Assembly (NCBI RefSeq): GCF_003259185.1
Contig: NZ_QGMP01000002.1
Coordinates: 248,001 to 312,000, forward strand
Length of the DNA stretch: 64,000 nucleotides
Source of the DNA: Isoalcanivorax indicus
GTDB lineage: Bacteria > Pseudomonadota > Gammaproteobacteria > Pseudomonadales > Alcanivoracaceae
Direction: 5' to 3'
Part shown: one piece after another, positions 49,891 to 59,867 of the stretch
Layout: every line of letters starts with the position of its first letter
Position numbering within the stretch: position 1 is the first letter of the stretch
The notes under the pieces: model-generated
The model's input: the letters and a program-made list of their open reading frames with translations, nothing else
The model's database searches: none
Told to the model about the DNA's origin: nothing
Program-made: the position numbers and the translations under genes

Positions 49891-52699
49891 CCTTTGCCAG
49901 GGGCAGGGCCACATAAAACGTGCTGCCTTGCCCCGGCGTACTGTCGAACCAGATTCTGCCGTCCATCTTCTCCACCAGCTCCCGCGAAATCGCCAGCCCC
50001 AGCCCTGTGCCGCCCTTGTGCTTGATGTCCGAACTGTCGGCCTGGGTGAATTTGTCGAACACGCGGGCGTGGAAGGCGGAGGGTATGCCTTCGCCCGAAT
50101 CCTGTACCGAAATGATGGCCTCATGGCCCCGGCATTGCGCGCGAATCACAACGTCGCGTCCGGCGTGCGAAAATTTCGCCGCGTTGGACAGCAGGTTGGC
50201 CATGACTTGCTGGAAGCGCGCACCGTCAGCCTGCACGGTCGCGGGTTCGATGTGCTCCAGCGTGAAGTGGACCGAATATTTGTCAGCATAGCTCTTGTTG
50301 GCTTCGACAGCTTCGCGCAGCATCGGGGCCAGGGGTAGTGGCTTGCCGGTAATGTCCATCTTGCCGGAAATCAGTTTTTCCATATCGAGCAAATCGTTGA
50401 TCAGCAGGATAAGGCGCTCACTGTTGTTGTAGGCAATGGTCAGAACGCGGCGCATCTCTGCGGGCACCTCGCCGAGCGCGCCCTGGGTGACCAGGCCCAG
50501 TGAGCCGAAGATGGCGGTCAGTGGCGTGCGCAGCTCGTGGCTGACGGTGGAGACGAAATTGCGTTTGAGAATATCCGAGCGCATCTCCTCGGAAATGTCC
50601 TGGATGATGGACACCATATAGCTGGGCTGATCCTCGGCGTCGTACACCAGCGACATGCTTTGCAGTACCCAGATTTCGTGCCCGAACTTGTGCAGCATGC
50701 GTTTCTTGATCTGGAACGCGGTCAGATCGCCACGCAGCAGGGCTTCGGTGCGTGCCTGTTCTTCGTCACGATCCTCGGGGTGAGTGATATTCCGGCAGTC
50801 GTGGCCCATGAGTTCAGAACGCTTGAAGCCGAGCAGGCGGCACAGCGCGGTATTCATGTCCAGCCACTCCCCGCTGGCGCGGATGATCGCCATGCCTTGC
50901 GGAGCCGTTTCGAAAGCACCTTCAAAGCGCTGCTCGCTCTCGGCCAATTGCTCGGTCAGCAGTCGCTTGTCGGTAACATCCCACATGAAGCCATCCAGCC
51001 ACTGGGTGCCGTCGCGTGTATCCAGCGTCAGAGAGCCCTTGTCCTGAATCCAGACCAGGCTGCCGTCCTTGTGGCGGATGCGATAGAAGATTTCGTAGGG
51101 GCGTTTGCGCAGCAGGGCTTCGTTGATGCCTTCCAGGGCGCCGGTGTCTTCCGGCACGATGAGCTGGTTCAGGGAGCCGCGATGACCGCGTTCCAGTTCG
51201 TCCGCCTTGAAGCCGGAGAGGTCGCTGATGCGCTCGCTGACATAATGCAGCGTGCGAGCCCGGTCATGACGGCAACGATAGACGGTGCCTGGCAGACGGG
51301 ACAGGATGCTGCGGAAACGCGCTTCACTCTCCGCCAGCGCTTCCTGTGTGGCGATGGATTTGGTGATGTCCGCGTGGGTGCCGAACATGACCACCGGCTC
51401 GCCGTTTGAAGAGCGCGTCATGATCTGCCCGCGGTCATGCACCCATATCCAGTGCCCGGCCTTGTGGCGCATACGATACTGGAACTCGTAGCGCTGCGTC
51501 TGTCCGCGCACATGATGGTTCAATGCCGCCTCGCAGGCGCCCTGGTCCTCCGGATGAATCAGGGACATCCAGCGCTCGCGGCTCATGGGAGACAGTTCGC
51601 TGAGATCGTGGCCGAGCATTTCCGCCCAGCGTGCGTTGAGCTGCAGCGTGTTGGCCTGTATATGCCACTCCCAGGTGCCGATGGCCGTGCCGTCGATAAT
51701 GCTCTGCAGTCGCCGGGTTTCCTCCTGCAGCGCCAGCTCCATCCGCTTGCGTTCGGAGACATCGGTGATGAAGCCGTGCCAGAGTACGGCACCGTTGCTC
51801 AGTGGCTCGGGGTTGGCATGATCCTCCAGCCAGATCATGCCCTTGCGCGGATGAAAGAAGCGGAACTCATGTCGCATCGGCGTCAGTGATTTCCGCGACG
51901 CTTCTGTGGAGGTGCGGACAAAATCAAGGTCGTCCGGATGTATCCGTCCCAGCCCGGCCTGATCGCTGAGGCGCAGCGCATCGGGAGTCAGGCCGCAGGT
52001 GTCGTAGAGGCCGGAGCTCACATAAGGAAAATGGCCACTGCCATCGGCTTCGATCACATACTGGTACACCAGCCCGGGCACATTGTTGGCCATCTTTTCC
52101 AGCTTGCCGGTGGCGCCACGGTGCTTTTCATCGGCCAGGCGCAATGCCATGGCGGCGGCGACCCAGTTGGCCATCAGTGACACGAACTCGCGTTCCTGCT
52201 TGGTGAAGCGTCGGCGCGGCCCGCGTGAAAAGAATGCCAGTGTGCCGTAGGCGCGCCCCTCGATAATCACCGGAATGCCGATATAGGCCTCCAGACCAAA
52301 GGCGGCATAGGCGGGATGCGAGGCGTAGCGGGAGCGTCGGGTATGCGACACATCCCAGATTCCCCGCTGTTCCAGAATGATGCTGCAATAGGTTTCCGAC
52401 AGCGGAAACATCTGACCGGAAGGCCAGAGTGCCTGGTCGGAGGAATGCGTGACCAGGCGATACTCGCCGTTGTGCACATGGCTGATGATGCCGTTATCAA
52501 GATCAAGATAGCGGCGGCCGATATCCAGCGCATTGCGCAGCCGCGCATCAAGGTCATCGGCGCCGAGGCTGCTGATACGATTGAGGGTCAGCAGGGCAGC
52601 ATGCTGGCGCCGCAACGCGTTCGCTCGTCGACGATAGATAAGCCACAGTGCCACCAGCGCAGCCAGCAGCGATCCCGATAATAGGTACATGCCCAGCAT
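49856..52699 (-). CDS. GAF/multi-PAS sensor histidine kinase
   Basis: A 947-residue membrane-anchored kinase: one membrane helix (about residues 4-23), a GAF domain (about 50-190), four PAS/PAC units (about 200-325, 330-455, 460-585, 590-715), HisKA with His721 in VSHELRTPLTAIFG, and HATPase (NLLSNAAKFS, DSGEGIPSAF, GTGLGLAISRELV). There is no receiver domain and no regulator gene adjacent. I place the start at ATG 52699, which has GGAG seven bases upstream; a GTG at 52756 lies at the predicted transcription start and inside a palindrome, so it is unlikely. GAF plus PAS imply several input signals, perhaps redox or small ligands. Confidence 0.88.
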   Translation of the reverse strand: MLGMYLLSGSLLAALVALWLIYRRRANALRRQHAALLTLNRISSLGADDLDARLRNALDIGRRYLDLDNGIISHVHNGEYRLVTHSSDQALWPSGQMFPLSETYCSIILEQRGIWDVSHTRRSRYASHPAYAAFGLEAYIGIPVIIEGRAYGTLAFFSRGPRRRFTKQEREFVSLMANWVAAAMALRLADEKHRGATGKLEKMANNVPGLVYQYVIEADGSGHFPYVSSGLYDTCGLTPDALRLSDQAGLGRIHPDDLDFVRTSTEASRKSLTPMRHEFRFFHPRKGMIWLEDHANPEPLSNGAVLWHGFITDVSERKRMELALQEETRRLQSIIDGTAIGTWEWHIQANTLQLNARWAEMLGHDLSELSPMSRERWMSLIHPEDQGACEAALNHHVRGQTQRYEFQYRMRHKAGHWIWVHDRGQIMTRSSNGEPVVMFGTHADITKSIATQEALAESEARFRSILSRLPGTVYRCRHDRARTLHYVSERISDLSGFKADELERGHRGSLNQLIVPEDTGALEGINEALLRKRPYEIFYRIRHKDGSLVWIQDKGSLTLDTRDGTQWLDGFMWDVTDKRLLTEQLAESEQRFEGAFETAPQGMAIIRASGEWLDMNTALCRLLGFKRSELMGHDCRNITHPEDRDEEQARTEALLRGDLTAFQIKKRMLHKFGHEIWVLQSMSLVYDAEDQPSYMVSIIQDISEEMRSDILKRNFVSTVSHELRTPLTAIFGSLGLVTQGALGEVPAEMRRVLTIAYNNSERLILLINDLLDMEKLISGKMDITGKPLPLAPMLREAVEANKSYADKYSVHFTLEHIEPATVQADGARFQQVMANLLSNAAKFSHAGRDVVIRAQCRGHEAIISVQDSGEGIPSAFHARVFDKFTQADSSDIKHKGGTGLGLAISRELVEKMDGRIWFDSTPGQGSTFYVALPLAKVNPADTSPASP

Positions 52700-52742
52700 C
52701 AGCGGGCTCCGCAAGCAAACAGGGTACCGGCGTCCGTCCAAT

Positions 52743-52756
52743 GTGAACCGGTTCAC
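52743..52756. promoter_or_regulatory. Perfect 14-bp palindrome, putative operator
   Basis: GTGAACCGGTTCAC is exactly self-complementary. It covers the predicted transcription start (about 52752) of the GAF/PAS kinase gene, the classical place for a repressor site. Confidence 0.55.
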
Positions 52757-52758
52757 GC

Positions 52759-52787
52759 ATCATATAAGCGGGCATCAGGCGGGTAAA
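52759..52787 (-). promoter_or_regulatory. Predicted sigma-70 promoter of the GAF/PAS kinase gene
   Basis: On the minus strand TTTACC (52787-52782) and TATGAT (52764-52759) are separated by 17 bases; -10 matches five of six and -35 four of six. Confidence 0.55.
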
Positions 52788-52831
52788 CAGTGCCGTGCTG
52801 CCGGGAAACCCCGGCAGCAGGCAAGGGCGGG

Positions 52832-54766
52832 TCAGTGGGGCAGCAGGGCTATTTCCAGATCGCGGTCAGTGATCATCCACCAGAGCCCGTGGCCCTGGCT
52901 GGCGTCGAAGCCGATGACCGGCTCACTGGCGCAGCCCGGATCGCGCGGGGCGCCCCCGTCAAGCCAGCTCTCATGGAAGGCCCCTTCGATGATGCAGTCA
53001 GCCGAACCGGCCGCCGCCCAGCCGGTTGCCGTGCGGATGCCCGGCATCAACGCACGCCCGGCAAGCGCCTGGGGCACGCGGAAACTCAGGGCAAAGGCAT
53101 CGGTGGGGGCGTCGCGGATATCCCATTCGCCGGTGGCGTGAGCGGGCAGGGCGTGCGGTGCCTTGGCGGAACCGTCCGGCTGGCTGCCCGGCCGACCCGC
53201 ATCAGCGGTCATGTCACGACGGCCGCCCCAGGCGTTGTTGTAGATACCATTCTGGCCGCCGGTGCCGCTGATCACGAGAATGCTGGAGGCCGTCTCTGCC
53301 TCGGCAGGCAGCCAGCTCAGCGTGACATGTTTTTTCATGTCGATGGTGGTTTCCGGCACGCGCACCTGCTCACCGTCTACCACAGCACGCTGGTTGCCAT
53401 TGAGGTTCGGCGTCCAGGCCTGGTGATACTGATACAGGTACTGATAGGTCAGGCGCAGCAGATCCATGCTCGATGTGGCGCGGCTCCAGTCCGGGGTATA
53501 GCCCATGGTCCGGGTCACGGAATCCACGCGGTTGAAGGTGTTGTTGATGCCGGCTTCCAGGCGTGCAATGGCACCGTCCGGCCCGCGGCATTCCGGCGTG
53601 CGATAGGTGACGTCGTGGTCCAGCACCGGCCGCGTGCCAGCGGGAATACTGTTCGGGTAAACCATCTTCTCGCAGCGGTCCGTGGTGCGGCTGAAGCGGT
53701 CGAACAGAATCCAGTTCGGGTCGGCCAGCGCGCCACGCTCGCCCAGATCATTCTGGACGGTGTGCTCGGCATACCAGGCTTCGTAGTCCACGCGCGGGCC
53801 ATTGAAGCTGAGCAGTGCCGCATTGATGTCATAGGCGGGCGAGCCATTACTCATGGAATTGGACTTGTGCTGGATGATGCGCTGCACCAGCTCGCTTTCA
53901 CCCCAGCGAAGCTCATAACCCTTGTAAGAAGCATTGCCTGACATGATCTGGGTGAAATAGGGCAGGCGATAATTGCCCCCGGTTTCGGTCCAGGATTTGT
54001 TGATGGCCGTGAAAGGTCCGTGCACGACGCTGCGCTGATACTGGTGCTCATGCCCCTGTACCCAGATGACGTCATTATCGATAAAGACGCGGCGGATTTC
54101 GTCATACTGGTCCTGCAGGCTGTTCTCGCCTCGCTGGCCGCTGACGATCTGTTCGCGCACCTGTCCGTACTTGGCACCAATCAGGCCGTCGTGGCTGCCG
54201 ATAACGATGTGATCCACCTCATCCCGGTGCCGTTCGATGGTCTCGCGAATCCACGGGAAAGCCCCGGCCAGGCCCCAGTAACGGATATTGATAATCAGCA
54301 CATTGCTGCGGATCACCGAGTAATTCAGAAACTCGGCATAGGGCATATGTTGCGCGTCTTTCGGAATGTAAGGGCGCATCGCATCAATCCAGCGCACCGT
54401 ATGCGCCCAGCTGTCTTCATGGTTACCCATCAGCGGCAGAATCTCGATGCCCTCGGCCTTGTACTTGTCGGCCACCGACAGCCACTGGGCAAACTCTTCC
54501 GGCGTACCGTTATTGGTCAGATCCCCCACCGCAATGACCACGTCGGCGCCCAGCGCCTTGTGTTTGGCCAGCACCGCATCCATGGCATAGACCGCGACAT
54601 TGGGGCCGTCCCCCTGGGTGTCGGGCAGCAGGCCCAGGCGCAGCGGCGCCGGTGCCGCTGCGCCGGGAGGTGTCTCGTTATTGTTGCTGGAGGAGCTGCC
54701 ACCGCAGCCACTGAGTACTAGCGCGACGGCCGTTGCGGCCGCCAGCGAAAAACATAGGTAACGCAT
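52832..54766 (-). CDS. Calcineurin-like metallophosphoesterase lipoprotein
   Basis: A 644-residue exported phosphoesterase. The signal peptide ends in LSGC with Cys21 lipidated, followed by a Gly/Ser/Asn linker (22-30). The catalytic domain carries the dinuclear metal motifs: Asp49 in LLPDTQG, GDLTNNG (81-87), GNHED (114-118), GSHDG and QGHEHQYQ. A C-terminal domain of about 250 residues (after 390) contains several aromatic-rich and Gly-rich segments and is not recognised. The start ATG at 54766 places the signal peptide correctly. It may release phosphate from an extracellular or periplasmic ester; the substrate is unknown. Monocistronic, divergent from the nitronate monooxygenase gene. Confidence 0.87.
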   Translation of the reverse strand: MRYLCFSLAAATAVALVLSGCGGSSSSNNNETPPGAAAPAPLRLGLLPDTQGDGPNVAVYAMDAVLAKHKALGADVVIAVGDLTNNGTPEEFAQWLSVADKYKAEGIEILPLMGNHEDSWAHTVRWIDAMRPYIPKDAQHMPYAEFLNYSVIRSNVLIINIRYWGLAGAFPWIRETIERHRDEVDHIVIGSHDGLIGAKYGQVREQIVSGQRGENSLQDQYDEIRRVFIDNDVIWVQGHEHQYQRSVVHGPFTAINKSWTETGGNYRLPYFTQIMSGNASYKGYELRWGESELVQRIIQHKSNSMSNGSPAYDINAALLSFNGPRVDYEAWYAEHTVQNDLGERGALADPNWILFDRFSRTTDRCEKMVYPNSIPAGTRPVLDHDVTYRTPECRGPDGAIARLEAGINNTFNRVDSVTRTMGYTPDWSRATSSMDLLRLTYQYLYQYHQAWTPNLNGNQRAVVDGEQVRVPETTIDMKKHVTLSWLPAEAETASSILVISGTGGQNGIYNNAWGGRRDMTADAGRPGSQPDGSAKAPHALPAHATGEWDIRDAPTDAFALSFRVPQALAGRALMPGIRTATGWAAAGSADCIIEGAFHESWLDGGAPRDPGCASEPVIGFDASQGHGLWWMITDRDLEIALLPH

Positions 54767-54948
54767 GATGAATATCCCCGAAGTCAGAGTAAGCAATCCC
54801 GTGTGGCGCGCTTCTCACGCCCGGCCTGATTCTGGGGTGCTGTTCTGATCTGGTGATGAACGGCGGATTAAGAATCTGTGGCGGTAAGGGGCGCGGGTTT
54901 GTGACAATGTTCAGGCGTCCGTCCGGGCGCCTGAGGGGAGGTAGCAGA

Positions 54949-55986
54949 ATGAGCAGAGCGGGCTTTGCCGGGTGTGAGTTGCCCCTCGTGCAGGCACCCA
55001 TGGCCGGATCACAGGATGCGCGGCTGGCCGTGGCGGTGATGCGTGCCGGAGGTCTCGGGTCACTGCCCTGCGCCATGCTCTCCGCCGAGTTGCTGCAGCA
55101 GAACCTGCGCCAGCTGCGCGAGGCGCCGGGGCGCTTCAACGTCAACTTCTTCTGCCATACTCCGCCGCCAGCCACGGATGAAACGGCCTGGCGAGCGGCC
55201 CTTGCGCCTTACTACCTCGAACTCGGCCTCAATCCGGGTGCCATCCCCGAGCAGCCCCTGCGGCAGCCTTTCAGTGACGCTATTGCCGATATCGTCGAAC
55301 CGTATGCGCCGCCGGTGGTGAGCTTTCACTTCGGTTTGCCGGCGCCCGCCCTGCTGGCCCGCGTAAAGCGATGGGGCAGCCTGGTGCTGTCTACGGCCAC
55401 CACGGTAGACGAGGCACGCTGGTTACAGGCACATGGTGCGGATGCCGTGATCGCCCAGGGTCTGGAGGCCGGCGGGCATCGCGGCATGTTCCTCACCGAT
55501 GATCTTGGCACGCAGCAGAACACCATGACGTTGCTGCAGGCGGTGCTTGATGCGGTCGATATTCCGGTCATCGCTGCTGGTGGCATTGCCGATGCCGCCG
55601 GGGTGCGGGCCGCGCTGGATCAGGGTGCCAGCGCCGTGCAGGTGGGCACGGCCTACCTGCGCTGCCCGGAAGCGACCACCAGCGCGGTGCACCGGGAGGC
55701 GCTCGGCAGTCCGGCCGCACAGCAGACCGCCATCACCAATCTGTTCAGCGGCCGCCCGGCGCGTGGCATCGTCAATCGCCTGATGCGCGAACTTGGTCCG
55801 CTCAGCGCCATGCCACCGCCGTTTCCGTTGGCCAGTACAGCCATTGCCCCGCTGCGCCAGGCGGCGGAAGCCGCCGGCAGCGGAGATTTCTCACCGCTGT
55901 GGGCAGGGCAGAATGTGTGCGGAGAGCCGCCGGAGGGTGCGGAGTCGCTTACCAGACGTTTGTGCGAAAGGGTCTGGACGGCGTGA
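54949..55986 (+). CDS. Nitronate monooxygenase (2-nitropropane dioxygenase family)
   Basis: A 345-residue FMN-dependent TIM-barrel enzyme that oxidises alkyl nitronates or related toxic compounds. Seen: LPLVQAPMAG at the N-terminus, NFFCHTPP, FHFGLP, ADAVIAQGLEAGGHRGMF with the usual active-site His, and VIAAGGIADAAGVRAALDQGASAVQVGTAYL, which is the FMN-phosphate region in pieces. GGGAGG precedes ATG 54949, and a seven-base-pair hairpin (54911-54917 with 54928-54934) lies just before that site. It converges with pyrC' with no gap between the two stop codons. Confidence 0.92.
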   Translation: MSRAGFAGCELPLVQAPMAGSQDARLAVAVMRAGGLGSLPCAMLSAELLQQNLRQLREAPGRFNVNFFCHTPPPATDETAWRAALAPYYLELGLNPGAIPEQPLRQPFSDAIADIVEPYAPPVVSFHFGLPAPALLARVKRWGSLVLSTATTVDEARWLQAHGADAVIAQGLEAGGHRGMFLTDDLGTQQNTMTLLQAVLDAVDIPVIAAGGIADAAGVRAALDQGASAVQVGTAYLRCPEATTSAVHREALGSPAAQQTAITNLFSGRPARGIVNRLMRELGPLSAMPPPFPLASTAIAPLRQAAEAAGSGDFSPLWAGQNVCGEPPEGAESLTRRLCERVWTA

Positions 55987-57270
55987 TCAATCCGACAGCC
56001 AGGTGACCTTGCCTTCGCATACGGTCAGGCGCACGGTGCCGGGCAGTTCGGTGTCGAGCCAGGGGGAATTGCGTCCGGCGGAGAGCCAGTCCTCGCCGGG
56101 CAGTCGGGTGGCGGCAGGATCAAGCAGGCAGAGGCTGGCCAGCCGACCTTCTTCCAGGCGCCCGGCGCTGACGCCCAGGCAACGGGCCGGGGCCGCAGTG
56201 ATGGCATCCAGCGCCCGGCGCAGGGGCAGCTGATCGCGTTGCACCAGTTCAAGCACCAGTGACAGCAGGGTGTCCAGGCCGGAAATTCCGGGCCGGGTGG
56301 ACGGGAACGGCGCCAGTTTGGCGGAGCCGCCCAGCGGGATGTGCTGGCTGCTGATGGCGTCCACGGTGCCATCAATCACCCCCTGCATCAGGGCATCGCG
56401 GTCGGCACGGCTGCGCAGGGGCGGGCTGATATGACAGAGGCTGTTGAAGCCTTCGATGGCACTTTCATCCAGCAGCAGATGGTGAATGCTCACATCCGCT
56501 GTGACGTTCAGCCCCTGGGCCTTGGCATGGCGCAGCAGGCCGACGCTGGCGGCACAACTGAGTTGATGAAAATGGGCGCGCACGCCGGTGGCTTCCACCA
56601 GCAGCAGGGCGCGGGCCAGGTCCACGGTTTCTGCCACGGCGGGGATGCCGGGCAGGCCCAGGCGTGTGGCTACCGGACCTTCATGGGCGCAGCCACCGCT
56701 GCTCAGGGCGGCGTCCTGGGGCCGGAAGACCACCGGCAGGTCAAAGGTGGCGGCGTATTCCAGACTGCGTTTCAGAATCAGCGCGTCCTGCACGCGGTGG
56801 CCAGCATTGCTGACGGCGATGCAGCCCGCGTCGCGCAGGGTGGCCAGCTCGGCCAGTTGCTGGCCCGCCAGCCCCTGGGTCAGCGCGGCCATCGGCAGCA
56901 CCCGGGCAAAGCCGGCTCTCATGGCGCGTTCGCGAATCAGGCGCACAACGGCGGTGCTGTCCACGACCGGATCGGTGTCCGGGGTGGCGCACAGATGGGT
57001 GATGCCACCGGCCGCGGCGGCGCGGGTTTCGCTGTGCAGGCTGCCGGTGCGGTGGTTGCCCGGTTCGGGCAGGCGCACGCAGGTGTCCACCAGGCCGGGC
57101 AGCAGCCACAGGCCGTCGGCGTCCACCAGTTCGGCGCCGGGGGCATCCAGGCTGGCGCCGATGCGCACCAGGCGACCGCCTTCCAGCAACAGGTCGGCCA
57201 CCTCATCGCGGCCACTGGCAGGGTCGATGACCCGCGCCTTGCGGATCAGCAGGTCAGCGCGCGGTTGCAT
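55987..57270 (-). CDS. pyrC': Non-catalytic dihydroorotase-like subunit of aspartate transcarbamoylase (PyrC')
   Basis: A 427-residue dihydroorotase homologue that probably serves as a structural partner of PyrB, as in pseudomonads. The metal and catalytic residues are lost: the HxH of active enzymes (GLVDxHVHxR) is CVR here (Cys64, Arg66 in [12 protein letters not shown]), and the catalytic Asp motif DHAPH reads SQHIPL. The rest of the amidohydrolase barrel is retained. The ATG at 57270 follows GGAGG; it overlaps the end of pyrB by 17 bases. An active PyrC must therefore be encoded elsewhere. Confidence 0.93.
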   Translation of the reverse strand: MQPRADLLIRKARVIDPASGRDEVADLLLEGGRLVRIGASLDAPGAELVDADGLWLLPGLVDTCVRLPEPGNHRTGSLHSETRAAAAGGITHLCATPDTDPVVDSTAVVRLIRERAMRAGFARVLPMAALTQGLAGQQLAELATLRDAGCIAVSNAGHRVQDALILKRSLEYAATFDLPVVFRPQDAALSSGGCAHEGPVATRLGLPGIPAVAETVDLARALLLVEATGVRAHFHQLSCAASVGLLRHAKAQGLNVTADVSIHHLLLDESAIEGFNSLCHISPPLRSRADRDALMQGVIDGTVDAISSQHIPLGGSAKLAPFPSTRPGISGLDTLLSLVLELVQRDQLPLRRALDAITAAPARCLGVSAGRLEEGRLASLCLLDPAATRLPGEDWLSAGRNSPWLDTELPGTVRLTVCEGKVTWLSD

Positions 57271-58267
57271 GGTCGCCTCCACGGCCGCGTTGTTCGGTTT
57301 CCCGGCCGCTCATGCACATGGACATGACCGCCATGCGCACGGCGATGCCGAAGGTCACCTGATGCAGGATGACCGAGCGCTTGCCGTCGGCCACTTCCGA
57401 GGCGATTTCCACGCCGCGGTTGATCGGCCCGGGATGCATGATGATGGCCTCCGGGTGGGCGTGGCGCAGGCGCTCGTTGTTCAGGCCGTAGAGGCGGAAG
57501 AATTCAGATTCGGACGGCAGCAGGGCGGAATCCATGCGTTCTTTCTGCAGGCGCAGGGCAATCACCACATCCACATCGCGCAGCCCCTGGCTGAGGTCGT
57601 GATACACGCTGACACCCAGGCGCTCGATGTCGGCGGGCAGCAGGGTGCGCGGGCCGATCACCCGGACCTCCTCAGCGCCGAGAATATTCAGGGCATGAAT
57701 CTGCGAGCGGGCCACGCGGGAGTGCAGGATGTCACCGATGATGGCTACTTTGAGCCCGGCGAAACCGCCCTTGTAGTGGCGGATGGTGTACATGTCCAGC
57801 ATCGCCTGGGTCGGGTGCGCATGGCGACCGTCGCCGGCATTGATGATGGCGACCTCGGGGGTGGCGTGGCGGGCGATGTAGTGCGGCGCCCCCGAATCGG
57901 CGTGACGTACCACGAACATGTCGCTGGCCATGGCTTCCAGGTTGCGCAGCATGTCCATCAGTGACTCGCCCTTGCTGGTGGCCGAGCGGGCGATATCGAT
58001 ATTCAGCACATCGGCAGACAGGCGTTTGGCGGCGAGTTCGAAGGTGGTGCGGGTGCGGGTGCTGGCCTCGAAGAACAGGTTGACCACGGTCTTGCCGCGC
58101 AGCAGCGGCACCTTCTTGATGGCGCGGTCGCCCACATCAACGAAGGAGGCGGCATTGTCGAGGATCTGTTCCAGAACGGAGCGGGGCAGGCCTTCAATGG
58201 AAAGGAAGTTGCGCAACTGGCCGTCGCCAGTGAGTTGCAGCGGGTCCGTGGCAGGCTCTGCGATCAT
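57254..58267 (-). CDS. pyrB: Aspartate carbamoyltransferase catalytic subunit
   Basis: PyrB condenses carbamoyl phosphate and aspartate in pyrimidine synthesis. The 337-residue protein is longer at the N-terminus than E. coli PyrB, as in the class A enzymes of pseudomonads that pair with PyrC'. Carbamoyl-phosphate binding STRTRT (69-74), [20 protein letters not shown] and the aspartate-binding RLQKERM are present. ATG 58267 overlaps the pyrR stop by four bases. Confidence 0.96.
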   Translation of the reverse strand: MIAEPATDPLQLTGDGQLRNFLSIEGLPRSVLEQILDNAASFVDVGDRAIKKVPLLRGKTVVNLFFEASTRTRTTFELAAKRLSADVLNIDIARSATSKGESLMDMLRNLEAMASDMFVVRHADSGAPHYIARHATPEVAIINAGDGRHAHPTQAMLDMYTIRHYKGGFAGLKVAIIGDILHSRVARSQIHALNILGAEEVRVIGPRTLLPADIERLGVSVYHDLSQGLRDVDVVIALRLQKERMDSALLPSESEFFRLYGLNNERLRHAHPEAIIMHPGPINRGVEIASEVADGKRSVILHQVTFGIAVRMAVMSMCMSGRETEQRGRGGDHATAR

Positions 58268-58818
58268 GTTCGACCTTGATTTCCGCGCTGTGTGTATTCG
58301 ATGACATCCGCAGTCAATGGCGCGGGTCCGCGTAATTCTACCCGCTGTCCGGGGGGCAATGCCACGTGCGCGCCACAAATATCCGCACTGATGGGCAGTT
58401 CGCGGCGGCCGATATCGAACAGCACGGCCAGGGTAACGCTGGCGGGGCGCCCGTAATCGAACAATTCATTCAGCGCGGCGCGGGCCGTGCGCCCGCTCAT
58501 CAGGGCGTCGTCCACCAGCACCAGATGCGCTGCGTCCACATCGAAAGGCAGGGCCGTGGGGCGGACCCGGGATTGCAGACCACGGTGAGAAAAGTCATCG
58601 CGGTAGAAGCTGATATCCAGCGTGCCCAGCTCGGCGGCCGGTTGCAGCCGCTGATGCAGCGCATCGGCCACCCAGGCGCCGCCGGAATGGATGCCGATCA
58701 ACGCATAGTCGCTGATGCCACGCTCAGCCAGGTGGCGGCGCAGCTGTGCGGCCATGCTTTCCAGCAGGGCGTCGATCTGGGCGGCGGTGTAGTGGGTTTG
58801 CGGGGCCTGTTCGGTCAC
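58264..58818 (-). CDS. pyrR: PyrR: pyrimidine regulatory protein / uracil phosphoribosyltransferase
   Basis: A 184-residue PRTase-fold protein. The PRPP-binding loop is [18 protein letters not shown] (about residues 100-117) and the YRDDFSHRG segment is typical of PyrR. In Gram-positives it binds pyr mRNA to cause attenuation; in pseudomonads it sits next to pyrB and its RNA role is unclear. Because it overlaps ruvX and pyrB by four bases each, there is no space for an attenuator between these genes. ATG at 58818. Confidence 0.94.
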   Translation of the reverse strand: MTEQAPQTHYTAAQIDALLESMAAQLRRHLAERGISDYALIGIHSGGAWVADALHQRLQPAAELGTLDISFYRDDFSHRGLQSRVRPTALPFDVDAAHLVLVDDALMSGRTARAALNELFDYGRPASVTLAVLFDIGRRELPISADICGAHVALPPGQRVELRGPAPLTADVIEYTQRGNQGRT

Positions 58819-59243
58819 ACCGGTTCTCCTGCGCCATCGGCGAGATAGGCTTCAATCAATATGGCGGCGGCCATGCTGTCCACGCGCGGGTCGGGTCCGC
58901 CGCGCCAGCGGTCGCCCATGCGGTCGCGGGCTTCGCGGGTGGAAAGGCGTTCGTCCACCAGCACCACCGGCGTGCCGAAGCGGCCCTTCAGGCGGCCGGC
59001 AAAGCGCCGCGCCCGGCGGCTCAGTTCGCTTTCGCTGCCGTCCATGTTGAGCGGCAATCCTACCACCAGCAAGTCCGGTTGCCATTCCGCCAGCAAGGCG
59101 CCCACCTGCTGCCAGTCCGGTACGCCGTCGCGGCAGGGCAGAGCGGTCAATGGCGAGGCGCTGCCCGTGAGCGACTGGCCGGTGGCCAGACCGATCTTGC
59201 GGGTGCCGAAATCAAAGCCCAGCAGGGTGCGTGGTGAGGTCAT
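58815..59243 (-). CDS. ruvX: RuvX/YqgF Holliday-junction resolvase-like rRNA processing nuclease
   Basis: A 142-residue RNase H-fold protein, known in E. coli for 16S rRNA 5'-end maturation and resembling Holliday-junction resolvases. Catalytic acidic residues lie in [36 protein letters not shown] and [13 protein letters not shown]. The start at ATG 59243 is four bases after the algH stop and fits the family; a longer reading would enter algH. Confidence 0.96.
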   Translation of the reverse strand: MTSPRTLLGFDFGTRKIGLATGQSLTGSASPLTALPCRDGVPDWQQVGALLAEWQPDLLVVGLPLNMDGSESELSRRARRFAGRLKGRFGTPVVLVDERLSTREARDRMGDRWRGGPDPRVDSMAAAILIEAYLADGAGEPV

Positions 59244-59247
59244 GGTG

Positions 59248-59820
59248 TCAGGCGTGCCCGGCCTGGGTGGACAGCAGATGCAGGTCGACACCCAGTTGCC
59301 GGGCCGCCGCCTGCCAGCGCTCGGCAAACGGCACCTCGAACAGCAGTCGCGCATCCACCGGCGTGCTCAGCCAGGCATTCTCGGCCAGTTCGGTTTCCAG
59401 CTGGCCGGCGTCCCAGCCCGCATAGCCCAGCGCGATCAGCGCGTGGGGCGGGCCTTCGCCCAGGGCGATCGCCTCCAGCACATCGCGGGAGGTCGTCATG
59501 CGCAGGCCATCAGGGAGTAACGCCGACGAATCCCAGGCGCGCTCGGTGGCCGGGTGCAGGACAAAGCCGGTATCGGTTTGCACCGGCCCGCCGTGGATCA
59601 CCGGGTGATGGCGCTCCATCGCTTCTCGCAGGTGGGCGCGCGGGGTGATGCCCAGATCGTCGAACAGGCGCGTGAGCGAGAAATCGAGCGGACGATTGAT
59701 GATCAGCCCCATGGCCCCGTCATCGTTGTGCTCGACGATATAGGTCACGGTGTGCTGGAAGCCCGGGTCGGCCAACTGCGGCATGGCGATCAGTAACTGA
59801 TGTGCGAGAGAGGATGACAT
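59248..59820 (-). CDS. algH: AlgH/YqgE family protein (UPF0301)
   Basis: A 190-residue protein of the AlgH family, first described as an alginate regulator in pseudomonads, whose biochemical role is still open. Signature parts are HQLLIAMPQLADPGFQHTVTYI (in part), NDDGAMGLIINRPLD, GGPVQTDTGFVLH and ALIALGYAGWDAGQLETELAENAWL. Standard length. Between tonB and ruvX on a common transcript. Confidence 0.95.
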   Translation of the reverse strand: MSSSLAHQLLIAMPQLADPGFQHTVTYIVEHNDDGAMGLIINRPLDFSLTRLFDDLGITPRAHLREAMERHHPVIHGGPVQTDTGFVLHPATERAWDSSALLPDGLRMTTSRDVLEAIALGEGPPHALIALGYAGWDAGQLETELAENAWLSTPVDARLLFEVPFAERWQAAARQLGVDLHLLSTQAGHA

Positions 59821-59867
59821 GGATGCAGTATCGGCGGCGGCCCGGTCATGGGCAAGTGAAGTCCGCC

